Positions 1-8,388 of a stretch of 21,004 bases of DNA are shown in pieces. The notes under the pieces are model-generated. The model ran no database searches. It had not been told where the DNA came from and was given only the letters and a program-made list of their open reading frames with translations. Both the position numbers and the translations under genes were made by a program. Every line of letters begins with the position of its first letter. Positions within the stretch are counted from its first letter, which is position 1. The DNA lies in assembly GCA_015501075.1 (NCBI GenBank), contig JADNYJ010000546.1:1-21004 (forward strand), read 5' to 3'. Origin of the DNA: Gymnopilus junonius (taxonomy: Eukaryota > Basidiomycota > Agaricomycetes > Agaricales > Galerinaceae).

Positions 1-980
1 CGTATCGACTGCTGAGATAGCAAAATGGCAAAACAGAGTTTGGTAGGAAGTTGTGTGGCGATCTATCTAGCTATATGGGGAACAAAATCCAACAAATGAG
101 CTGATCGCATCGGTTCAGCAGAAGATCTGGACAAATCTCATCTCATGAACCGCGAAGAATATTGTGCCTTTAAGGCCTCATTGAAGACCGACCTGATCGA
201 CCAATAGGCTCGTTCGAACCCCAGTTTAATAAGGACGAATGAGTGAGCTATTAATATTTTCATTCGAACAAATCCCTGTCGAAATACCATTCGAATGTAT
301 TTTAACAAGGTACGGAATTATCTGCTATGTTTGAATAAGTGGACAATGTTAAAGACCAGACTATGGAACAGTGAGAAGGGAGCCGAAGGAATCAAATCGA
401 TGCCTCGTTGACCTGAATGCCGACCGACCTCGCAGAGGATTTTACGAAAATTAAACCCTTGTCGATATTTGCTTCTATCTGCCTTCATGGGTCAAGGAAT
501 CAAGGAACAAAAAGTTGAGTCGTAGGTTGAACAAGACTGCTTGTCGCGCAACGCTTCCAAATGTCGAAGAATGTGACCCTGGATGCCATAAAAATTTGCT
601 GAACAACGTGTCTTGCAGGGCCTATGATTATCAGTATCAATCAATGTCCGAAGAAAAAACAACATCACTAGGCGGATTACAGACTGCAGGAAAACAAAAC
701 AAGGGCACGAGGGAACCAGGCCGTGGAGCGATATTACCAAAGGTGTTCCAAAGAGCTTGAAATGTCGCGACTCGTGGTCAAACTCGTGGTCGCTTGTAGG
801 TAACTGACAGGCCACAACGAGGAATTGGTGATGGAAGACTTGATTTTATTCAAATACAGTGCGTCAGAGACTTGCCCAGCGTCCTTTCGACCGGCAAATT
901 ACTGTGGTGTGTGAACGATTGCCAATTTTCTATACAAGCCCGAGCCGTGTTTGACAAGCGGGTTGCTTCCTGAAGGCTGT
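1..980. other. Non-coding flank upstream of gene A (left copy)
   Basis: No gene is supported here. The same sequence lies at 18166-19183 in inverted form, with strong nucleotide similarity. Short open frames seen at about 492-815 on both strands do not keep their frame between the copies: the right copy has one extra base near 18527 relative to left position about 623. The similarity therefore reflects recent duplication, not protein conservation. AT-rich patches and TTCGAA-containing stretches occur at about 208-300. Confidence 0.6.
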
Positions 981-989
981 TTTATAAGG
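980..989 (+). promoter_or_regulatory. TATA-like element of gene A (left copy)
   Basis: A TTTTATAAGG motif lies about 90 bases before the gene A start at 1074. The same motif, in a block of about 100 nearly invariant bases, precedes the right copy. That spacing fits a fungal core promoter with a short 5' leader. The position of the motif is seen in the sequence. The promoter role is inferred. Confidence 0.5.
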
Positions 990-1073
990 CATAAGGCGAA
1001 TAACCTTTGAGCATCATTCTTTCCGCCCCGACAACAACCATTGACTCACCTGCATCAAGCCGTCCTCTCAAAT

Positions 1074-2412
1074 ATGGCCATGAATTTCGATCCCTGTTGT
1101 ATTTTCGGAAAGTGTCTGTGTTACGATGTCGTTGATCTCGAAGATACAACCGATAGTGAGTGCCACTTCTAGCGCTAAACGGATTCTAACGGTGGAATGC
1201 ACTTCACAGACAACTTGCGTCCGCGAGTTCCTCGATCCAACCCGCTTTGCTGTGAAAGCATCCTTGAGGTGTCCGCTCCTTCACAGTTTCAGACACAACA
1301 CTTTCCCTCGAATGACGAGGAGACCCCGGATATGTTTTCTACTGGCGCCATACGATCACAGTCTTCTGCTTTAATTCCTTTGGACTCTGTGGCTGAACTA
1401 ATACCGTCTTCAATCATCCATTCCCTCACCACTTCAGAACAACGCAGAGCTGACTCCGGATGCTCAGCGACTCTTGGCAGCCATACGCCTGATTGTCGAT
1501 TCTGGCCTCACCTCTTCCCCACTATGACTTGTCCATAAATCAAAGCCTACAATCTGACCATATCGACGGCCAACAACTTGACGGACAAAGTCATGCATTC
1601 CCTCCCAGCCTGTCAAACCAAGAGGATTGCCCCGCACGTAGATGACCGGCACCAACAAGAGTTCGTTGATCCGAAGTTGTTGATAATCGTTCCTCCAGCC
1701 TCCACTGTCGTCGGAAAACAATTCGGCAAAGAGGACAACTTTCCACACAACCTAGATAGTTTTGGTCTCAACAACAGAGAACCAAAGCAACCTTCAAAGA
1801 ATAAATTCGACCAGTCTTCCAAGACAGGAAACGTATCCAGCTCTGACGCTGACGTCGAGCGGAACAATGATCACGTCCCAAATACCAGTCGAATGTAATG
1901 TAAAGGTGTTGTGGCTCTCGAAGTGGATACTAACTATCTCGGTTCTCAGTGCTGAAAGGCAAGTTCCATCCAGCGACTCCCAACACAGTGTCTCCGCGAC
2001 AGGGAGACACGCAAAGTCACAAGAACCATACGGCCATTCCAGCAGGGCCGCGTTTAAGCCTTCATCAACTTCTGCGACCTTGTCCACGCCACCTCCCTCA
2101 ACTCTGTCTACTTCATCGGGAAAGCGCAAGCCATTAGATGAGGCTGAGCATTCTCCCTCGGAATCATCCACATCGGCTGTATCAGCAGACTGTAATCCAT
2201 CGCCGTCGCTGTCGCCACCTTCTCCATCTCCTCCACTGAAGCGGCAGCGCCTCGACGAGATGACACCGTCGCCCCCGATGCCTACGACACCTGGCGATCT
2301 ACCAATGAAGCAGGGTCCGAGCCAAAGTCAAGAAAACCTCGGCCCAGAGCTCCAGATAGTTTTTGAGGATCCAAGGTCAGCGATGTCGACCATTCACATT
2401 GAGCAGCACTAA
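1074..2412 (+). pseudogene. Gene A, left copy: hypothetical three-exon protein, frame-broken
   Basis: By comparison with the intact right copy (18072-16719), the exons are 1074-1155, 1210-1894 and 1959-2412, with GTGAGT...CACAG and GTAATG...AAAG introns of 54 and 64 bases. Exon 1 encodes the Cys-rich start MAMNFDPCCIFGKCLCY. Exon 2 has the same 685-base length as the right copy but carries compensating indels: about 2 bases lost between 1405 and 1428, and 1 base gained near 1528. Reading from the start codon hits TAA at 1536-1538, giving about 136 residues with a scrambled end. Downstream, the frame recovers at about 1578 and exon 3 is open, ending in the conserved LKRQRLDE...STIHIEQH tail. 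A shorter product starting inside exon 2 or 3 is possible but unsupported. No known domain is recognised. Confidence 0.75.
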
Positions 2413-3490
2413 TCAAATCATCACTTACAGTATTGTGCCAACAGCCAAGGACAATTTCCGTCCTTCCAAGTATCAGGACTTGATCTAGGGAGAGAGGATA
2501 TGCTCAGTGCTGCAAGGTAGAGTCCGGATGCAGGCATCCCGGTCTATCGATCGTCACATTCTCACGGAAATCCGAGGTTGATCCGAGGCGACTTTTTCTT
2601 TCCTTTTTCTCCACTTTCCTTCCAAGATCGTTATGATTTCGTTATGATAGCCAGTGTTGAAAGAAAATCTGTTGGATGGTTCTCATACCACATCTCGAGT
2701 TTCGATATATCACTACTACTTTTTTGTATGCGAAGTTTTATTCCGTCAATTTATATCCTTGCGTTATGGTACAACCCAGATGCACAATATTGTGTAAGGA
2801 CTCCGTTATGAGTCCAGAAATGGCCAACTTCAACAGAGAAGTCAAAAACTCTTCGCCTGGAGGTGCAATCTTGTGTCAAGCAAATGTTTTGGCTCTCCAA
2901 AGATTTAAATGCACACAGCAGCCTCAGGTTTAGCGGGGGTCCAATTCAGTTCTCAATAACTTGAACAAAGATAAGATTCGCATAGAACTGGTACATATGC
3001 ACTACAAAAAATCAAATAAAATCCTTTCGATCCCTCTCATCCATTATGACGATATCCGTAATTCGCAGCCCTGACCCAACACGTAAGGTTAGGATTTAGG
3101 GAACAAGAAACACAAGCATGTAGGGCAGGAATGGTTAACGCGTCTTCTACTTCGAAGCCAGAACGTCAATATCGACAGCAGTGAGAATACAAATAAGGCC
3201 CATTGACAACAACAAGTCATAGCGCTTGTGAGAGCAAAGCAAATTTAGAGTAGTTAAGAACAAGAAGTCGGATTCAGGTTCAGCGATCGAATTTAATATG
3301 CAATTTAAATTTTGAAAAGAGCAAATGGCTAACAAGAGACGGGAAGAGAAGGAGAATATAAGAATAAGGAGGGAAAACAAAGTAACAAGGAGGAAAGAAA
3401 GGGAAAGATGATGAAACGAACTCACTATTTCTCCAAAACAAAACGGCACGCACATGCTATTTCTTCAATCCACTTCTCACTTCTATCATC
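2413..3490. other. Intergenic spacer between convergent gene A and F-box-like gene (left)
   Basis: This stretch lies between two convergent stop codons and should hold both 3' UTRs. Its reverse complement recurs nearly intact at 19771-20810 and in a much more diverged form at 15903-16718. The short open frames at 2578-2933 are not kept in the other copies, which carry indels there. The only structured element seen is the 3' UTR intron at 3329-3425. Confidence 0.6.
3329..3425 (-). other. Probable 3' UTR intron of the left F-box-like gene
   Basis: On the minus strand a GTGAGT donor begins at 3425, 66 bases after the stop codon. A pyrimidine-rich tract leads to a CTTGTTAG acceptor ending at 3329, giving 97 bases. 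Equivalent donor/acceptor pairs sit at the same place after the paralogue at 14660 and after the relic at 15902. That three-way agreement supports a real intron. An exon junction more than 55 bases beyond a stop codon can trigger nonsense-mediated decay. Confidence 0.55.
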
Positions 3491-4432
3491 TCACCCCCCA
3501 AGCGCGACTTTCAACTCCCCAACCAACGCCCTCGCCAGGACCTCCAGTGTTTCTCTATTCCTGCCTGTGCCCCTCCTGGGAACTTCCACCATGGTCCTGG
3601 AACGATTGAGCACCAAGCCGACTTGGCGCGGAGAGAACGAGATGGAGAGGGAAGGGAAGGGAATGGGCTGGATTTGGATTTTTGTTTGGGTAGGAGGAGG
3701 ATCAGAAGAGGGTTTGTTGGAGCCAAAGGAGAAGAAGGATCGACGGGTTTTCGGAGCAGGAGCAGGAGCAGGATTTGCTGGATTTGAGGTCGACGAGGAA
3801 GGCGCAGGCCTAGGGGCAGAACGCTCCGTATCCTGGCTCTCGTTCTCATGATACCCCTCAGGAACGCTCACAACACCTTCCCGAACACCATACACTCTCA
3901 CTAGGTCCTCCAAGCGCGCGCGGGGCTGTGCGACGTCAAAGAGGTCCTTGAAGGAGTCTTCCCTGTCAAGATGCAGCTCGGACTCGTCGGCGAGGACGTC
4001 TTGCCGAACTTTAAGCGCGATAAACCGATCCAGGACGGTGGTTTCGCGGTGCAGGGTTACGAGGGGTGAAAACACGTCAACACCGACTATGGAACCTGGA
4101 GAGAGAGTAGGCAGAGAGAAAGGGAACGGGTCACTGGTGTATGGCGGTCTAATGAGACCCTGATACGAAGACAAGTAAGTAGATCTGAGAATGTGCATGC
4201 ATGCTATGTAGAATTTTCTCGAGACGAGACGCAGGGAGATGGTGAGCCAATAGAGTGTTTTGCGTTGGCGTTCTGGTTTAGTGGGTAGCAACAGCCGTGG
4301 GAAACAGTGGTAGATAACTTTGAGCAGGATATGCGCGGGCAGGGAGGTGAGAGTCGCTGAGGGGTTGTAAATGTGCGGGAGGGTGGCAAGCGACGAGGCT
4401 GCGGAGGACACAAGGTACGGTTGGGGGAACAT
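3491..4432 (-). CDS. F-box-like protein, left copy (intact, 313 aa)
   Basis: This is an intronless frame from ATG at 4432 to TGA at 3491. An upstream in-frame TTG at 4438 is not used as the start. Residues about 27-80 resemble an F-box: LTSLPAHILLKVIYHCFP followed by SLRLVSRKFYIACMHILRST, the usual LP..IL..I and L..VSR..Y signature. The middle carries the block shared with its paralogue (ILDRFIALKV-type, ADESELHLDREDSFKDLFDV, QPRARLEDLVR.YGVREG). It is followed by a Pro/Ala-rich linker, a KTRRSFFSF motif, and a C-terminal block (PFPSLSISFSPRQVGLVLNRSRT) ending in ELKVALGG. F-box proteins usually link Skp1 to substrates in SCF ubiquitin ligases. That role is inferred from the motif only, because no substrate-binding repeat (LRR, WD40) is visible. 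It is convergent with gene A. I recall similar uncharacterised proteins in Agaricomycetes, but this is unchecked. Confidence 0.8.
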   Translation of the reverse strand: MFPQPYLVSSAASSLATLPHIYNPSATLTSLPAHILLKVIYHCFPRLLLPTKPERQRKTLYWLTISLRLVSRKFYIACMHILRSTYLSSYQGLIRPPYTSDPFPFSLPTLSPGSIVGVDVFSPLVTLHRETTVLDRFIALKVRQDVLADESELHLDREDSFKDLFDVAQPRARLEDLVRVYGVREGVVSVPEGYHENESQDTERSAPRPAPSSSTSNPANPAPAPAPKTRRSFFSFGSNKPSSDPPPTQTKIQIQPIPFPSLSISFSPRQVGLVLNRSRTMVEVPRRGTGRNRETLEVLARALVGELKVALGG

Positions 4433-4460
4433 GGTCAACTATTTTTTGTGAGAGTGAGTG

Positions 4461-4484
4461 AGCTTTTGAGGGGCATTCTTATCT
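4461..4484 (-). promoter_or_regulatory. GATAAG-CCCCTCAAAAGC leader box, left F-box-like gene
   Basis: About 30-50 bases upstream of the start, the minus strand reads GATAAGAATGCCCCTCAAAA followed by GC. The diverged paralogue has GATAAGCACACCCCTTCAAA followed by AAGC at 13281-13304, at a similar distance from its start. The surrounding leader is otherwise poorly conserved. This may be a regulatory or leader element containing a GATA-factor core; the function is inferred. Confidence 0.4.
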
Positions 4485-6664
4485 GCCTATCACTGGGAAC
4501 AATCAAAATGATGAATGAGCGTTTGTTTGACAGAAAAAGTATATTTTGGACAACTTCGACAAGTGCATACCAGGCCCAGCCACAGTGTTGATCATGCATT
4601 TGACTCTTGAGTGAGACAACAAACATTTGCCATCCTTCACCTTATGGCTCCGAGCGACTAGCATACACAGTGGCCCATTGCTTACACCTCATAGTAAGTA
4701 GGCCCTAGGGAATCTTTTCAGTACTTACCCGATGTCCAACCGATATCCATCACATGGTGCCGTGCTACTCGGACTTGGTATCTGGTTCTGATGACCAAAC
4801 CCTCATTCACTGGAATAAATACTCACGTCGAAAGGTGCAATGCAGTTAAGCGAAAATGGATTTCGTGGACCTTTCTGTAGTTTTTAAAATAGTACTGAAG
4901 GAGAGAACTTTGAATTATTAGCTTGCACGTGCACATTTATCTGTATTCTGGTTTTGAGAATTTTTTTAATAAATCAAGCGACTCTCCTTCGATAGCAGGG
5001 TGTGATGAACTTGGTCCTTGCTACCTTTGTCGTGTTTTTTATTGTCAACCACATACTTATTTCGTCAGTCTGTCTAGGAGAGACCAACTTTTTGGCACAT
5101 GGTGAATGTGGAAGAGTTCAATGATTCAGATAGCAAATTAGTGATAAGCTTGCAGGTCTTGATCGTCTTTACAAAGCGGACGCTACTTTATAGTACCTCC
5201 CCAGTAACCGGTTGTTATCGCATCCATCGCGTTCTCGTTTTGACTCTGAAAGCCTTCCACTGCCGAAAGACGCGCCTTAGAATGGATAAAGAGCGAAATC
5301 AATCCCGGAATCCCCAAGAGCAATAATTCTGGAACCCATCAGTATCGATTCACGAGTCCTGCTTGAAGCTTCGATAACCAAAGGAAAAGCTGCTTGACTT
5401 TGAGCCGAGGTATACTCTACGTTTCAACTGCACCAAATCGATAGTCACTAGTTCCTTGTCCTCGCAGATATGAAAACGCATTTCCGTACGGACCACGAGT
5501 ATCGTCTCTATGAAAAATACAACGACGCACCGATACAATCGTATTTAAGTCGCTGATCAAGTCGATTGCTTGTGAGAGGCCGCAGATAGATATTGTTCAC
5601 CAAAGTTAGTATTGGTATTCTATGTGCATACCTGCCATATAACTCACCATAAGGGGAGGCGTTGATTCCAAATATCCCGAAGGCTGCCACCGTGAACTTC
5701 CGCGACAAGTGGACATCAACAAGATCTGTCAGTATCGCTGTGAATAGTGATCGAGTTCCTGATCAATTCACAGTATTTCAAGGCATTTTGTCCCCACCAT
5801 AGTTATCGTCGTCAACGTGCAATCAGCACATGCAGCGCATGACAAACTTAGAAAGGATCGGGGGGGACGATCGGCCCTCCTTGCCTTATTTTGGTCTTTA
5901 TATCCTTTTTTATTTTTAGCCCTATTGGTTATCTTCCCTCCTAAATCACAAGCACAACTCGAAAGATTGTGGATCTTCGTCGAGTTAATTACAATGAATT
6001 GGCTCAAGGAATGACGTTAGTCGCTGACATCCGTAGAAAGAAATCGACAATCGACAGCAAATCTTATAAAGCATCAGGAGGGTACTCAGTCCATTAGTAA
6101 AACTTCGATCCTCCTACCATACAATCATTAATAATACCACACTCACTCCTAACTCCCTATTCTACACCACAGCAACCCCATATTTGCGTTACTAGCAACG
6201 CCGTAGACTTCCAAAGGAGGCTCCCATCGTCGATTTAGTATTGGAGACATAGATAGAACATACCACTAGATAGAACCACTGTAGCACACGTCTGACATAG
6301 GGCTCGGCCCCAACGGACAATAAATGGATTTAAAAAAAAAATTTCGATCATCTCCTCGATGCCTTGGAATATTCAGTGATTCACAAACCACGATGCTTAA
6401 TTTGGCCGCTTCCTGCCATTACTTTATCCCGCCCATGTGATGAAGTCTTGAATTCGTCAGATAGAAACCTTCTGGTGAATGCATGTTCGAGAGTCGAGAC
6501 CGTCTATTAGCTGGGAATAGGGAATATATAATGTATACATATAAGTATCTCTCCTGAAAAATGCACACATTATTTACCACCCCTCGGATGGTCGATCAAC
6601 CAGTATTCACAACCCATTGTGGCCAACTACAGGAATATCCGATACATATCCTTAGACACTCGCC
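4485..6664. other. Long stretch with no confident gene
   Basis: This region is AT-rich with many stops on both strands. On the minus strand there are disconnected open patches that read more like protein than noise. At 5708-5640 a patch encodes SRKFTVAAFGIFGINASPYG and is followed by GTGAGT. At about 5460-5350 a patch includes LVTIDLVQLKRRVYLGSKSS. At 4819-4727 a patch contains LVIRTRYQVRVARHHVMDIG and ends near GTAAGT. They could be exons of an unrecognised or decayed multi-exon gene, but I could not join them into a consistent reading frame with credible introns. I see no RNA gene or transposon signature. Confidence 0.4.
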
Positions 6665-6952
6665 ATGGTGTCTTCAAATTCCTCCTTCTCACAAATCACC
6701 GTTCCGAGAAATTTTATCGTAACGAACACCATGCGGATAACAGTCCTCGTTCTTCTCCTGATCGCTCTCGCCGTCTATTTTGTCAGAAAAAGACAACAGG
6801 GATGGACATGGACATGCCCGGATGACGGAGTTGTAAATGGAAATAGAAATGAAAACGTGGAATCAGCGAGCTTACTTGATGATGCTGATAGTGCTCGAGG
6901 TGCACTTGGAATCGTGTACATAATAACAAAGGGAAAACTCAAAATTGAATGA
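6665..6952 (+). CDS. Possible small single-pass membrane protein (95 aa)
   Basis: A single open frame starts at CGCCATGG, a favourable context, about 120 bases after an AT-rich ATATATAATGTATACATATA stretch that could serve as a TATA region. The protein has a Ser/Thr-rich N-terminus, then a hydrophobic helix MRITVLVLLLIALAVYFV at about residues 23-40 followed by a basic stop-transfer RKRQQ, then a soluble tail of about 50 residues. This topology suggests a single-pass membrane protein. A second start at the MRIT methionine is also possible. No family is recognised. It may also be one exon of a longer gene or chance, as nothing nearby corroborates it. Confidence 0.35.
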   Translation: MVSSNSSFSQITVPRNFIVTNTMRITVLVLLLIALAVYFVRKRQQGWTWTCPDDGVVNGNRNENVESASLLDDADSARGALGIVYIITKGKLKIE

Positions 6953-8388
6953 TGCCCTTCCAGCACCATCGCCTGATTCAATCACGTCTAACCGCACCGT
7001 AGTACCGCAAACGCATGCGTCCCAGAGACTAGAAGATTTGGACGTTCAAGATCAGACCAGCACAGTCAATCGAGGGGAGACAGATTCGTGAAAGAGAGGA
7101 ATATAATAAATATAATGCACATGAAAAGACGACACGAGCATGTATGTACTTTACGAGTACCATGAATGGGCAATGCTTCGTAGAATTGGTACCTACAGCG
7201 TATGAATTATAGCTTGTGCAGTAAATGTATTGGCCACAGGAGAAAAAATGAACAAAAAACGAATAAAGAAGGAAAATGATTCGTGACGGGTCATGAGTAT
7301 GTATTGTGTACGAAGTTGACTATAGATGCGTCATGCAAAGAGTCGATTATGAGGAAAAAGAGACAAAAATGGAGAAGAACCGGAAGAATAAAATAATGGA
7401 TCACCTCGTGTCATCAGTGCTAGATCAGAGGCGTCCTGTGTGGAATGCTAAATAAATAATGAAACGAGAAATCGTGATACAATGCAACTGGGACCCAACA
7501 ATTTTTCTTTTCTTTCAGCGAACAAGTGGAAGAAGGGAGGCCAGCAACGTAGGGAGGAGTTTGCTTCATCTAGTCCTCCGTAAAAGGACGAGCTTCATAC
7601 CTGGCAGAGCACCAAAGTGTCGGAGCTCCAAGTAAATCCATCATGGTCTGGTCCACGCATAACCTCTTTGGATCAGTTGATGCCATGCATTGGGGTGTCC
7701 ACGTTTTTTCTCTCTCCGAATGAGCGAGCTGGAGAGAGAAACCCTAGAGAAGATGTGTAGCATCCTAGTTACCTCGGCATTTTCCCTGATCGCGTCCGAT
7801 GAAAGCCATTGCCCTGTCCATACAGGCAATGGATGGGAGCCGGGGAGAGGGGCAGGATATGCGGACATCACCCTCAGTTTAGAGAGGGCGCGCTCTGACG
7901 CCTCAGAAGGACGCTCCAAAGGAAGATGGAAAGTCGACATCCAGCGCACCACGTTGCCGGTTGCCCAAATTCCCATTACCGTCAAGAATGCCAAAGGGGG
8001 CCTGAGGCCTGAAAATTGAATCATCCAGGATATGTTCTGTCGTACGGCTATGCAGCCTAACCACCAGAACACAAACCATTGCGAGCCTGAACCCGAATGG
8101 CTCGTCAGGACGGAAAGCAAATCTTCATCTTCCCAACTCTCATTCTCCGAGTTCCGAGATCCAAGTCGCCTTCATCCGCTTCTTCCGGCTCAGTGTGAAC
8201 TGCCCCGCTCCAACAGCAGCAGTCGCCACCCACAACAGAAAAAGAGAGCTAGAGCCCAGCTCATAGCTCGTCACGACACACACACCACCAAAAGCTCATC
8301 GCTCATCACCAACCCGCCACGGCACAATCTTGACCTGATCTGCTGCCTCTTGAAGCCGAAGGGGACCCATATCGACAGAGTCCAAATA
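6953..8388. other. Intergenic region downstream of the OTU gene, no confident gene
   Basis: From 6953 to about 7500 the sequence is AT-rich with several AATAAA-like words, fitting 3' UTR or intergenic DNA. From about 7640 to 8340 the composition rises in GC and both strands are open for 330-480 bases: 7690-8019 on +, and 8120-7641 on -, the latter with a hydrophobic stretch. Neither reading has a recognisable domain or a supporting promoter, and they overlap, so at most one is real. The part just below 8389 probably holds the OTU 3' UTR on the minus strand. Confidence 0.4.

Larger units (their letters stand above)
1..2600 (+). repeat. Left inverted-repeat arm, segment A (gene A plus upstream flank)
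   Basis: The reverse complement of this stretch reappears at about 16540-19183. The outer end is recognisable by eye: the first bases of the window (CGTATCGACTGCTGAGATAG) are the reverse complement of the bases ending at 19183. Similarity runs through about 1 kb of non-coding flank, the promoter and gene A. It is very high at about 930-1155 and about 2230-2600, and clearly lower at about 1215-2200. The repeat may continue to the left beyond the window. Confidence 0.93.
2220..3939 (+). repeat. Left inverted-repeat arm, segment B (F-box-like 3' half, spacer, gene A 3' end)
   Basis: The reverse complement of this stretch matches 19322-21004 almost base for base across the F-box-like 3' coding part and its 3' flank (about 3140-3939). 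Scattered small indels appear in the spacer (about 2500-3100). The match stops abruptly at 3939, inside the F-box-like reading frame, whereas the left gene itself continues to 4432. The L-R2 copy is therefore recent and has a sharp inner boundary. Confidence 0.93.

Noticed and set aside
208..222. GTTCGAACCCC word resembling a tRNA T-loop
   Set aside because: No acceptor, D or anticodon stem can be drawn around it on either strand.
515..815. Short open frames upstream of gene A on both strands
   Set aside because: The right copy (18345-18590) has a one-base difference near 18527 that shifts the frame, and no domain is seen. The similarity is duplication of non-coding DNA.
3408..3851. A 147-residue open frame on + antisense to the left F-box-like gene, mirrored at 19410-19853 on -
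   Set aside because: It is kept in both copies only because the nucleotide sequence is nearly identical. It is rich in Gly/Glu as expected for the antisense of Pro/Ser-rich coding sequence, and it is destroyed in the relic copy.
7641..8120. Minus-strand 159-codon frame with a hydrophobic stretch, and an overlapping plus-strand 109-codon frame (7690-8019)
   Set aside because: They overlap each other, have no recognised domain and no promoter support, and lie where the OTU 3' UTR is expected. They are described only as an uncertain region.
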